Positions 7,947-16,315 of a DNA stretch of 21,750 bases are shown here, piece after piece (positions within the stretch are counted from its first letter, which is position 1; every line of letters begins with the position of its first letter). The translations under genes and the position numbers were made by a program. Source of the stretch: Alkalibacterium sp034520745 (GTDB taxonomy: Bacteria > Bacillota > Bacilli > Lactobacillales > Carnobacteriaceae_A). Location: positions 1-21,750 of the forward strand of contig JAXHNF010000019.1 in NCBI GenBank assembly GCA_034520745.1, read 5' to 3'. The notes below the pieces were generated by a model. That model did not search any database, was not told where the DNA came from, and worked only from the letters and a program-made list of their open reading frames with translations.

Positions 7947-9864
7947 ATGAAAAAAAAGATTCGAATTTATCAGTCGATCAACACTAAAATCGTGTTTGTG
8001 ATCGTATTATTACTAGTATTCGCCCTGCAGTTGATTGGGGCGAATTTTATTACCCAGATCGAGCGGCAGCTGGTCGCAAATTTTCAGGAAGATCGCCAGG
8101 TTCAGATGAATTGTCTAGAGAGCACGATCCTTCCTTACCTTCAAATCGAAGAAAACGGTCAAGAAAGCGACATAGACCCTCAACAGGAAATCGGCAATCT
8201 GCTCGCTGAATTTTCAGGGAGCGGGATAGCTGATCTGCAGGTCGTTGACGCGGATCTCACCGTTTTGGGGACCAGTGACACCACCCAGCAGAACATCATC
8301 GGTCAGCTGTCCGACGATGTCGATCTGAGACAGGCTCAGATAACGGAGAATTCCATAACCAGACAAGTGATCGGATTCCGTCACTCAAAGCAGAAGATGG
8401 AAAATAGTGGAACCCGTTTTTTCTAACGGTGAGGACTCCCAGTTTCTGGGTGCCGTACTGATGGAAAGCAATATCGAATCCGTCTACAGTCAAATTTCTC
8501 AGATCACAGGGATCTTTTTGCAGTCCAGTGCGGTAGCGATCGTTTTGTCTCTCGTTTTGGCCAATATGGTCTCACGGGCTTTGACCAAGCCGATCAAGGA
8601 AATGCAGATCCAGACCCGCCAGATTGCCGAAGGAGTCTACTCAGGGACCCTGGGAAGTCTACGGTGAAGACGAATTGGGTCAGCTGGCGGCCCTAATGCG
8701 AATCGATCTCTCCGATGACGTGGCGGATGCCCAGGAATCGATCGATGCCGAAAGAAGACGCCTGGACAGCGTGCTGACCCATATGACGGATGGGGTCGTC
8801 GCCACCGGACAGGCGCGGATGGGTGGTGCGATCATCAATGAAATGGCTCAGTCGATGCTGGATGAAGGTACAGAAATGAAGCAATTGGAGAAAATCTGCT
8901 GTCCATCCTGGATGTGGAAGAAGACATTACGCTGCGCCGTATTCTGGAAAAACAGGATGATGTCCTGGTCAACAGCACACAAAACGGTGTGCCGATCCTG
9001 CTGCGTGCTTCACTGCTCAACTGGTTCAGAAAGAATCCGGCTAATCATCAGCGGGAATCCGTCTGTGTACACTGCCATGACGTCGCCGAACAGGAACTGC
9101 ATCGAAGAAGAAATCGCTAAAACAGCTTCGTGTCAAACGTCTCGCATGAACTCCGGCGCACCTCGGGCAGACGTTGAAACCAGCTACATCGAGGCTATCT
9201 GGCAGACGCGTGCCTGGCAGGATCCGGATCTTGGCGTTACCCGCTTTCTGGAGGTCACTCCAAATGCAGACCGGACCGCGTGGTGCGGATGATCCAGGAC
9301 CTGCTTCACCTGTCCCGTATCGATTCCGGGAAAAGTGTCCTGAATCTTGAAATCATCGATTTAACTGAAATGTTCGAACATGTTCTTGAGCCGTTTTGAT
9401 ATGGTGATCCACTCAGCAGAATATCGAAGGAAAGGACTATCCGGATCTAAGAAAGAAACTGTTAACTGAATCCATCTTCGGTGGAGGTCGATCCTGACCG
9501 CATGATCCAGGTTCTGGATAATCTCATGAACGATGCGATGGAGTGTTCACCCGACGGCGGAACAATCACAGGAAAAATGGAAAAAAGAACGGAATTTCCG
9601 TACTTATCAGTATCCGTGACGAAGGAATGGGTATCCACCAAAGCCGATCTTTCTAAGGATCTTCTCCCGTTTCTACCGTGTGGACAGGGCACGCTCACGG
9701 GCCATGGGAGGGAGCGGCTTGCGGTACTAGGCTATCTGCAGAGGAAGTCGTGGAACAGCATGATCAGGGCCGCATTTGGGCTGAGAGTACTGAAGGCAAA
9801 GGTACGATATGTCTATCTCTCCCTTTTCCTTTATGTTCCCTATGAAGAGGAGGAATGGGAATGA
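7947..9864 (+). CDS. walK: Sensor histidine kinase WalK (YycG), frameshifted
   Basis: This is the membrane sensor kinase that phosphorylates WalR. The ATG at 7947 reads MKKKIRIYQSINTKIVFVIVLLL, a first membrane helix. An extracellular sensor of about 150 residues follows, then a second helix near 8500-8560 (LQSSAVAIVLSLVLANMVS), a HAMP domain (LTKPIKEMQIQTRQIAEG), a PAS domain (RRRLDSVLTHMTDGVVATG) and HisKA, with the phospho-accepting His in FVSNVSHELR (CAT 9145-9147). The catalytic domain shows MIQVLDNLMNDAM, a DEGMGIP-like G1 box and a GGSGL G2 box. The N box carries Asp, Glu and Cys (NDAMECSPDGG) where the family has Asn, Lys and Tyr. At least ten frame changes interrupt it. The TGA at 9862-9864 overlaps the walH ATG by four bases. 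Confidence 0.93.
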
Positions 9865-11204
9865 TCTGGTCTAAAATCAAGCATATACTCTTGACGGGAC
9901 TGATTGGTTTAAGTCTGTTGCTTTGAGTTTTCAGATATGGACGACCGGCGTTGCGGTTGAGAGAAGTTCGTCCTGCCCGGTGCAGGAAGACCCTGTCCCG
10001 GCTCAGCTCGTCGAGTCATTGCGCCAGTTCGAAGTTTTTTCTCCAAAGAAAAATCATTCTGGCACCGGACGAATCTGAACAGAAACTGGATGTGAATACG
10101 TACTTTACCAATGAATGGTTTGAAGAATATCTGCCGGAGACGACGTTCGGAGAAGTGCAGTACCCCGCAGAGACTTAGTTTTCCGGCGTATCAGGATTAT
10201 CTGCGTGAGGAAGAGTGGGTCGAGTTTGTCTTTGATGCCCCGGTACCATTCGGACTGTTTGAGAACGGCTTCGATGATCTGCCGACCGATTATGAAAACC
10301 GCACCTTTACACATGTACTCATGAACAAAGAGAACCCTGAAGTCGCGGGATTCTATGACTCGCATAACGAATTTATCTATCAGATCGACGGGACAGAATA
10401 TACTGAGAGTATGCTCAATGAGCTGCTCTACTCGGCGGATAATGTCCTGGCCGATGTGGAAGCTTTTGCTGAAGTGAATGAGCGGTTCAGCTATCTTCCA
10501 GTCGACGATCAGAACGTTGAATACAGAGATTACCTGGTTGAACGTCTGCCGAACAATCTGTTCGTCTATCAGTTTTTCCCGGATACGTCAGAAATAGATG
10601 CGAGACGCACCAACAGTACGACCCGCTTCATTGACCTGACGACAGAAGTTCGGATCAATGAAACGGCGAACACGCTGACAGTCTGTAGACGAGCAGCGCT
10701 CGGAATATGGGACGAATGACGTTGAGTGAACGACTCCAGAGCAGCTATCAGCAGCTGACTCAAATCGAAAACTGGACGGAACAGGTCCATTGTGGGAATT
10801 ACACATTCCTGAAACGCATAAAGTCGTGTTTCAGCGTTATATCCAGGGGTACCCTGTTATTTTCAGTTCCCAGCAGTCTGAATCAGATGATCGAAGTCGC
10901 GGTCGTCGAAAGCGGCCTGACGGATCTGCAGGTTCCTCTGCGAGTCGTACAGACGCCCCTGACCCTGACAGGTGAACGTGCCAAAGCTCTCCCCGGGGGG
11001 GCAGCTGTCATCAGTCAGCTTGAGGACACGGAACTGGGACTGGATTACATCGAAGATATCCGCATGGGGCTGACCTGGACACAAAGTGAAGAAGATGACC
11101 GAGTGGTTCACTTTGAGCCTGACTGGTATGTCGAGTCGCAGGGAAGCTGGGTCGAACTGACCCGGTATATTCAATCACAGGAGGAATCATTGAATGGATT
11201 TTAA
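9861..11204 (+). CDS. walH: WalRK regulatory membrane protein WalH (YycH)
   Basis: WalH sits in the membrane with its bulk outside the cell and modulates WalK activity together with WalI. It starts at ATG 9861 inside the walK stop (ATGA overlap) and reads MIWSKIKHILLTGLIGLSLL, a single N-terminal membrane helix. The extracellular part includes NTYFTNEWFEEYL, LPVDDQNVEYRDYLVERLPNN and TRFIDLTTEVRINETANTL. It has a downstream YycH-like segment (EVAVVESGLTDLQVPLRVVQTP, LEDTELGLDYIEDIRMGLTW) and ends at TAA 11202-11204. Length of about 447 codons matches YycH. Frame changes lie near 9923, 9990, 10045-10060, 10170, 10695 and 10790-10860. The domain is recognised mainly by position, size and topology, since YycH sequences diverge fast. 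Confidence 0.85.
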
Positions 11205-12134
11205 AAAAATAGAAAACATTTTTCTGATCACCTTCCTGCTTTTGAATATACCTTCTCGTCAGTTCTTAAATCGTAATGATATCCAGCAGGCCACAAGCGC
11301 GCCCGGTCAGGTGGATCTGATCCGGGAGATGGAACAGATCGGCATCGAACTGCGACACTGCAGAAGAAGAAAAGATGTCTTTTACGTTCAGGCAGACAGC
11401 AATCAGCTGCTTGAAGACAACGTGGATCAGCTGGAAGATCAGGCGGGGTCCGTCGCTGAAGACGGATCGCTTTATACAAGCATTCTGTCTGATCCGATCG
11501 AACTGGAAGGGAGCCCGGAGGAGGGCTTTACAGATGGGGATTATGCCGAATTGAACGACTTTGTCTTCAACGGTGCTGTGCTTTTCGGTGAAGAGTATGC
11601 GTATTTCAGATATGACCGCAGTCAGAACCGTTTCATTTATCTCAGGAAATCGAAGGCATCCCTGTCGCGGACGGCACATCAGAAATTTCTCTGTTTTACG
11701 GAAGGGACGGCAATATCATCTCTTATCAGCAGACCTATGCGGGACCGATGACGCCTCAGGGTTCGACTCAATCCATTATCACGGACAGACAGGCCATCGA
11801 GATTCTTTTCCAGAACAACGAAATAAGCTCCAACTCCACAGTGAGTCAGCCAATCCTTTCATACTACCGTACCCTGCATCTGGAAGACTTGAGCATGTAT
11901 GGGCCGGTATGGTTTGTTCCTGTGAGAGATTCGAGCGGGGAAACGGATATCTGCCGTGTGGACGCTCTGGAGCGCACGATCATTTCAGAACCGGCCGCAC
12001 CACTTGTGCCGGAAGAACCGGAGGAACCGGAAGATGCTGAGGAAGAGCCGGAAGAAGATCTGCAGGAAGATAACAGTGATGGAGATTTTGAGGAATCCGG
12101 CGAAAGTGACCAATCTGACGAAACTGACGAGTAA
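11194..12134 (+). CDS. walI: WalRK regulatory protein WalI (YycI) with acidic C-terminal tail
   Basis: This is the second membrane regulator of WalK. ATG 11194 lies within the end of walH (11-base overlap) after AGGAGG. The N-terminus MDFKKIENIFLITFLLLNI is a membrane helix. The extracellular domain is read from 11280: FGEEYAYFRYDRSQNRFIY, then after a shift near 11650 GRDGNIISYQQTYAGPM, ITDRQAIEILFQNNEI and SMYGPVWFVPVR, close to the YycI end motif. Beyond the usual end comes a tail of about 45 residues, almost all Glu, Asp, Pro and Ser (LVPEEPEEPEDAEEEPEED), stopping at TAA 12132-12134. Length of about 313 codons is longer than typical WalI because of this tail. Confidence 0.85.
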
Positions 12135-12160
12135 AAGCGTGTGGATTATCAAAAGTATCC

Positions 12161-12190
12161 TTGCCTGAAGGTGGAGACTTGTTGTAAGAT
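12161..12190 (+). promoter_or_regulatory. Possible internal promoter before walJ
   Basis: TTGCCT (12161-12166), an 18-bp spacer and TAAGAT (12185-12190) lie in the 91-bp gap between walI and walJ, the only real gap inside the operon. The match to consensus is moderate. Confidence 0.4.
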
Positions 12191-12225
12191 AGACGATGAG
12201 TATTCACAGAGAGAGGAATCATTTT

Positions 12226-13039
12226 ATGATGCAATCAGAACAGTCTGACCTGCGTATCAGCATGCTGGCCAGCGGAAGTTCAGGAAACACGACTTATATA
12301 GAGACCGATCAGATCAAAGTGCTGGTCGACTGCGGACTGAGCGGGAAAAAAACGGTTGAACTGTTAAGTAAAATCGACCGCCGACCGGAAGATCTGGATG
12401 CCATCCTGGTTTCGCATGAACATACCGATCATATCAAAGGTGTCGGTATTCTGGCACGCAAATATGATCTGGACATTTATGCCAATGAAAAAACCTGGCA
12501 GGCGATGGAGCCGAAGCTCCGGTAAACTGAAAGTGGAACAGAAGCATCATTTTTCAAAAGAAAGACGTTGACTCTGGGCGACATCGATATCTCCAGCTTT
12601 GGCGTATCTCATGATGCGGTCGACCCTCAGTTCTACACCTTTCAGAAGAACAACAAACGGTTTGTCATGCTGACGGATACAGGATACGTCAGTGACCGCA
12701 TGCGAGGTTTGGTCAAGGACGCTGATGCCTACTTATTTGAGAGCAATCACGATCTGAGCATGCTGCGAATGGGCCGTTATCCCTGGTCTTTGAAACAGCG
12801 CATCATCGGTGACAAGGGGCATTTATCCAATGAAGACGGGGCCCTGGCCCTGGCTGAGATCATCGGTGACAATACCAAGCGCATTTATTTAGGGCATTTG
12901 AGTAAAGAAAACAACATCAAAGAAGTTGCCCATCAGACCGTGGAAGAGATCCTGGAAGAGAAAAGACACCGGCGTGAATGAGCGTTTCCAGCTGTATGAT
13001 ACTGATCCGGCTGAACCGTGTCCGCTGTTCGTCCTATAA
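12226..13039 (+). CDS. walJ: Metallo-beta-lactamase fold protein WalJ (YycJ)
   Basis: This is the MBL-fold hydrolase encoded at the end of wal operons. Bacillus YycJ has been described as a 5'-3' DNA exonuclease-type enzyme; I infer the same here. Two adjacent ATGs start at 12226 after GAGAGG. The N-terminal strand ISMLASGSSGNTTYIE and the metal-binding motif SHEHTDHIKGVG are intact. After a shift near 12520-12570 come FGVSHDAVDP (a metal His), VMLTDTGYVS (metal Asp), FESNHDLSMLRMGRYPW and YLGHLSKENN (last metal His). A final one-base shift near 12965 restores a Cys-Pro-rich end, LYDTDPAEPCPLFVL, and TAA 13037-13039. About 271 codons, the normal size. Confidence 0.93.
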
Positions 13040-13047
13040 GATTAATC

Positions 13048-13086
13048 AAGCCTGCCCTTGTTTGCGAACAAGGATGCAGGCTTTTT
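13048..13086 (+). terminator. Intrinsic terminator of the wal operon
   Basis: The stem pairs AAGCCTGC (13048-13055) with GCAGGCTT (13076-13083) and, inside it, CCTTGTT with AACAAGG, leaving a 4-nt loop and a 2-nt bulge. Five T residues follow. It begins 8 bases after the walJ stop. Confidence 0.9.
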
Positions 13087-13111
13087 GTATGCAGCGGGTC
13101 TGACTGACGGT

Positions 13112-13267
13112 TATCTCTATAAGTGAGGATGGCGATTCTTTAAACTCATACCATTAGTTGAGAAACGATATGAGTTTAAAGAATCTGCAGGCAGACTTAT
13201 GACGATTAGACGGTATCGGTATAAGTTTCAGTAAAACAGCTTCTCACTCATACCGATTGCTTTTTTT
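13112..13267. repeat. Array 1: three 51-bp two-arm palindromic units upstream of htrA
   Basis: Left arms lie at 13112-13124, 13163-13175 and 13214-13226 (TATCTCTATAAGT, AAACGATATGAGT, TATCGGTATAAGT). Right arms lie at 13144-13155, 13195-13207 and 13246-13258 (ACTCATACCATT, ACTTATGACGATT, ACTCATACCGATT). Arm starts are 32 bp apart in every unit and the period is 51 bp. Right arm 1 and left arm 2, with their outer flanks, form a perfect 16-bp stem (13135-13150 with 13169-13184). The last right arm runs into seven T residues (13261-13267), so unit 3 resembles a terminator on the + strand. The arms match those of array 2 downstream of htrA. No gene is visible in the 13040-13509 gap. Function unknown. 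Confidence 0.85.
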
Positions 13268-13273
13268 AATTAT

Positions 13274-13302
13274 GATCATACGCGCATTCAGCGCGTATGG
13301 TC
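13274..13302. repeat. Stable 12-bp hairpin upstream of htrA
   Basis: GATCATACGCGC (13274-13285) pairs with GCGCGTATGGTC (13291-13302) around the 5-nt loop ATTCA, with one G-T pair. It is the most GC-rich structure in this gap and is not followed by a T tract, so it is not a classical terminator. It lies about 125 bases upstream of the htrA -10. Confidence 0.75.
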
Positions 13303-13424
13303 GCCTTTAAATGATTTGAATTTCAGAAAGATTCCGCTGAGCTTTATCAATGTGGCAGTTCATGAAAAAAACAGAAAAAGCTTTCTGATTAGGAAAAAAA
13401 AGACAGTATGTTAAAATTAGGTCA

Positions 13425-13433
13425 TGGTATAAT
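13425..13433 (+). promoter_or_regulatory. Extended -10 promoter of htrA
   Basis: TATAAT at 13428-13433 is preceded by TG at the extended -10 position (TGGTATAAT). No good -35 is seen at 16-18 bp. This leaves a leader of about 70 bases before the htrA start. Confidence 0.6.
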
Positions 13434-13509
13434 TGATGAAAAGGCATAAAATTATCATAAATTTAGATTAAACTGTGTACAGGAATCAAGAATATTGGAG
13501 GAAAAACTT

Positions 13510-14687
13510 ATGAAAATAAAATCATTTAAAGCAATGCTGGCTGTCAGCCTTTCAGGGGCAGTGCTTGCCGGCTGTGACTTGATCAATCCGGAAACCGAAC
13601 CGGAAGAAGAAACGCCTGTAACAGAAGACGGCGGAGTGACGGTCTCTGAAGTCCGAGTCGATGTTTCGTCGGATATCACGGATGCCGTTCAGGAAGTGGA
13701 AGATGCGGTCGTTTCTGTTATCAATATGCAGCAGGTAGGGGAAGACCCGTTTGGATGGTATGAAGGGTCTCAAGAAACGGGTGAAGAAGATCTTCAGCAA
13801 GTCGGCACAGGCAGCGGGAGCTGTTTACAAAGTAGACGGGGATACTGCTTATATCTTCACGAATAATCATGTTGTAGACGGCTCTGATGCGATTGAAGTG
13901 CTGTTCAAAGACGGTTCACGTGTCGAAGCGGACATCGTTGGTGAGATCTGTGGACAGACCTGGCTGTTTTATCCGTGGATGCAGATGATATTTCAGCTGT
14001 CGCTGAATTCGGAAGAACTCAGAGAGAATCTCACAGTCGGAGAGCCCGCTATCGCCATCGGTTCACCTCTGGGGACTAATTTTGCCTCCTCGGTAACATC
14101 CGGCATCATCTCTGCCACAGGCCGTACCGTGCCCGTGGATACGAATATGGACGGCGAGAACGACTGGGAAATGACAGCCATACAGACAGATGCAGCGATC
14201 AACCCGGGTAATTCCGGTGGGCCGCTTGTCAACATTGCGGGACAGGTCGTCGGCATCAACTCAATGAAAATATCAGCTTCGATGATCGAAGGCATGGGCT
14301 TTGCGATACCAAGTAATGACGCGCTGGATATCATCAATCAGCTGGAGCAGGACGGGGAAGTAGTCCGGCCGGTCATTGGCGTTGCTATGGTCGACTTGGC
14401 CGATGGTTTCACCTCAGCAGCAGCAGAACATCCTCAATCTTCCGGAAGACGTCAATGAGGGTATCGTCATAGCAGAAGTTCAGCAAGGCAGCTCAGCTGA
14501 CGAAGCAGGGCTTCAGGCAAATGACGTGATCGTTTCATTCAACGGCGAAGAGGTTGCCAACGGTATCCAATTAAGACAGGAAATCTATGATACAGAAGTT
14601 GGCGATGAAGTGGAAATCGAATACTACCGCGACGGCGAACGTCAGTCAACAACGATAACGATGCAAAGTGGCGAACAGACGATATAA
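13510..14687 (+). CDS. htrA: HtrA/DegP-type serine protease, apparently a lipoprotein
   Basis: This is a surface quality-control serine protease of the trypsin fold with one C-terminal PDZ domain. ATG 13510 lies 8 bases after GGAGG. The N-terminus MKIKSFKAMLAVSLSGAVLAG is followed by Cys22, so the signal ends in a lipobox (VLAGC). A Glu/Pro/Thr-rich linker follows. The catalytic triad is complete: His in TNNHVVDG (13868-13870), Asp in TDLAVL (13957-13959, read after a shift) and Ser in NPGNSGGPLV (14213-14215). The PDZ domain reads IVIAEVQQGSSADEAGLQANDVIVSFNGEEV. Frame changes occur near 13800-13815, 13945, 14010 and 14405. Total about 393 codons. Gram-positive HtrA proteins usually have a plain membrane anchor, so the lipobox is notable. 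Confidence 0.93.
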
Positions 14688-14699
14688 ACAAATACTAAG

Positions 14700-14728
14700 A
14701 ACACAGTCTTTCGAGGCTGTGTTTTTAT
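14700..14728 (+). terminator. Intrinsic terminator of htrA
   Basis: AACACAGTCT (14700-14709) pairs with AGGCTGTGTT (14714-14723), with one G-T pair, around a TTCG tetraloop. T-rich sequence follows. It starts 13 bases after the htrA stop. Confidence 0.9.
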
Positions 14729-14748
14729 TTTGATTTGATTTGGGGGCT

Positions 14749-14897
14749 AATCGTCATAAGTAGACGTCAAAGCAGCCTCGACTCATAACGATTGACCGAC
14801 TTTCGTAATAAGTTGATGCTTATAATGGGTCAACTCATATCGATTAGATGCGGATCGTTATAAGTTATAGATCAAACTGTCCACACTTATAACGTTT
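14749..14897. repeat. Array 2: three 52-bp two-arm palindromic units downstream of htrA
   Basis: Left arms are at 14749-14761 (AATCGTCATAAGT), 14801-14813 (TTTCGTAATAAGT) and 14853-14865 (GATCGTTATAAGT). Right arms are at 14781-14793 (ACTCATAACGATT), 14833-14845 (ACTCATATCGATT) and 14885-14897 (ACTTATAACGTTT). The period is exactly 52 bp, and left-to-right arm spacing is again 32 bp, as in array 1. The 19-nt segments between arms are unrelated to one another, while the 7-nt linkers between units are short. In unit 2 the stem extends three more base pairs (TGA with TCA). The array begins 20 bases after the htrA terminator and ends 75 bases before the first DnaA-box-like site. Confidence 0.88.
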
Positions 14898-14931
14898 AGT
14901 AGAAATGTGTGGAATGCTTTTGGTTTTTGAG

Positions 14932-15261
14932 TTTTCCCATGGGGAAAAGTCTTTTGATAACTTCGTTCGGGTGTGTATAACTATTTTGAAAAGACGATTA
15001 TACCGGTTTTTTGTCTGAACAAGTTATACACACTATACAAACCTGGTGTGCATAACTTTTCTATCGTAATAGGAAAATCAACTTTTCAGACTGATATGAA
15101 AGGGTTTAAAGCTTCGTTGCAGCTGTGTTTAGTTTGTTTCTCCCTGTGTATAACTATTGGTCCAAACAATCTTTCCAGAGATGGAATCCCCGCTGTCAGT
15201 TCACTGAAACGGGAACAAAACCTGTGGATATGTGTATAACTTTGTGGATAACTGTGGAAAT
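14932..15261. other. DnaA-box cluster (replication-associated region)
   Basis: The canonical DnaA box TGTGGATAA occurs at 15243-15251. One-mismatch forms are TGTGTATAA at 14972-14980, 15145-15153 and 15231-15239, TTATACACA (opposite orientation) at 15024-15032, TGTGCATAA at 15047-15055 and TGTGGATAT at 15223-15231. TGTGGAAAT at 15253-15261 is a weaker match. Four sites are packed into 15223-15261 at 8-12 bp spacing. The near-palindrome TTTTCCCATGGGGAAAA lies at 14932-14948. No dnaA, dnaN or parB gene is in the window, so this could be an oriC part or a secondary DnaA-binding locus. The wal-htrA-rlmH block is often near the origin in Firmicutes. No gene is supported in 14688-15326. Confidence 0.7.
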
Positions 15262-15269
15262 CCGGGGAT

Positions 15270-15308
15270 AAAAAAAGAGAATCCCTGCTGTATCAGCAAA
15301 GATTCTCT
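15270..15308 (-). terminator. Intrinsic terminator of ohr
   Basis: On the minus strand AGAGAATC (15308-15301) pairs with GATTCTCT (15283-15276), with an inner TGCTG/CAGCA stem, and is followed by a run of T. It lies 19 bases after the ohr stop. Confidence 0.85.
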
Positions 15309-15326
15309 GTGGAGAGTGTGAATTTC

Positions 15327-15750
15327 TTATAGCGCTTTGACGGTTTTTTTGACTTTTACATTTCCATCGATCGCGCGTGAATAAGGACAGACCTCGTGTG
15401 CCTGGTCCACTAGCTCTTCTGCTTCTTCTTGTGTGACGCCTTTGATTTCAACATAGAGCTCAACGCTCAAGCCGAAACCTTTCAATTTTTTCTCAATACT
15501 GACTTTTGCGGTAACGGCCGATTCTGTTTTCTTTTTTGCTTTTTTTGCGGATAACTGCAGTGCGCTGTCAAAGCAGGCGGCATAACCGGCAGAAAAAAGT
15601 TGTTCCGGGTTTATCGTTCCTTCGATTTCCTTGCCGCCTAAACCTTTTGGCATCGATAAACCGATATCTAAATTTCCCGTCTGATGATCTTACATGACCC
15701 TTGCGGCCGCCTTTCGCAGTCGATTCAGCTGTGTAAAGTGATACACCCAT
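15327..15750 (-). CDS. ohr: Organic hydroperoxide resistance protein (Ohr/OsmC family)
   Basis: This is a dithiol peroxidase that reduces organic hydroperoxides, using lipoylated proteins as reductant in the known family. The start at 15750 (MGVSLYTAESTAKGGRKGHVRS) has GAGGTG seven bases upstream, better placed than the ATG three codons earlier. The first catalytic Cys is in FSAGYAACFDSALQL and the second in HEVCPYSRAIDGNVKV. The NPEQLF motif is also present. A one- or two-base disturbance near 15650-15690 hides the MPKGLGG segment, giving about 141 codons in total, the normal length. It is divergent from ohrR and shares the operator between them. Confidence 0.95.
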
Positions 15751-15777
15751 GATTAACACCTCTTTCTTTAGTTTTTA

Positions 15778-15814
15778 ACAATTTAATTGTACGCAATTAA
15801 ATTGTTTTTGTCAA
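15778..15814 (-). promoter_or_regulatory. OhrR operator overlapping the ohr promoter
   Basis: A perfect inverted repeat, ACAATTTAATTG (15778-15789) and CAATTAAATTGT (15794-15805) around TACG, matches the known OhrR box of Bacillus. On the minus strand a consensus promoter overlaps it: TTGACA (15814-15809), a 17-bp spacer and TACAAT (15791-15786). The operator covers the -10 and spacer, so OhrR binding should block ohr transcription until the repressor is oxidised. Confidence 0.93.
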
Positions 15815-15841
15815 AATGTAGGAACTTTATTTAGATTCACT

Positions 15842-15850
15842 TGCTATAAT
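15842..15850 (+). promoter_or_regulatory. Extended -10 promoter of ohrR
   Basis: TATAAT at 15845-15850 is preceded by TGC, the extended -10 form, 23 bases before the ohrR start. No clear -35. The OhrR operator lies 36-64 bases upstream of it, so autoregulation is possible but weaker than the control of ohr. Confidence 0.6.
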
Positions 15851-15873
15851 GAAAGAAAAAGGAGTGAATCACT

Positions 15874-16301
15874 GTGTCGAAAGATATCTTAAAATTAAGC
15901 AATCAATTATGTTTTCCTTTATATGCAGCAACCAGACAGATCACCAAACTTTACCGGCCGATGCTTGAGAAGCTGGGCGTGACCTATCCTCAGTATCTGG
16001 TGTTACTGGTTTTGTTCGAAGAGGAATCGGTGACCGTCAAAGAGCTGGGTGAGCGCCTCTATCTGGATTCCGGGACCCTGACCCCCATGCTGAAGCGGAT
16101 GGAAGAGCACGGACTGGTCAAACGCCAGCAGGTCGACTCAGGATGAACGTGTCGTCGAAGTCACGCTTTCAGGAAAAAGGCCGAGGAATCGAGAAACAGG
16201 CAGAAGAAATCCCTAAAAAATTTTCGAAAGAAGTCTTGCTGGAGCAGGACGAATTTGACGAACTCAAGCGTTTATTGACTAAAATACTGGATCAGGTTTA
16301 A
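15874..16301 (+). CDS. ohrR: Peroxide-sensing repressor OhrR (MarR family)
   Basis: This winged-helix dimeric repressor is inactivated when a reactive Cys is oxidised by organic peroxides. The start is GTG at 15874 after AAAGGAG. The N-terminus SKDILKLSNQLCFPLYAATRQ carries the sensing Cys13 in the expected position. The DNA-binding region reads LGVTYPQYLVLLVLFEEE, VKELGERLYLDSGTLTPMLKRMEEHGLVKR. A frameshift near 16138 leads into DERVVEVTL and a small shift near 16170 into the final helix FDELKRLLTKILDQV, with TAA at 16299-16301. No second Cys is seen, so it looks like the one-Cys type. rlmH follows 14 bases later on the same strand. Confidence 0.94.
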
Positions 16302-16315
16302 AGAAGGAGTCAGCT

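Noticed and set aside
13409..13425. WalR-binding site (TGTWAH-N5-TGTWAH) upstream of htrA
   Set aside because: TGTTAA is present once, but the second half-site reads GGTCAT, which does not fit.
13112..14897. CRISPR array
   Set aside because: The repeats are degenerate, the variable segments only 19 nt, there are three units per site, and no cas gene is nearby.
14973..15239. 88-codon open frame over the DnaA boxes
   Set aside because: No ribosome-binding site, no recognisable domain, and it coincides with repeated DnaA boxes.
14932..15261. A complete chromosomal origin (oriC)
   Set aside because: DnaA boxes are clear, but dnaA, dnaN and parB are missing and I cannot measure GC skew for the chromosome, so I call only a DnaA-box cluster.
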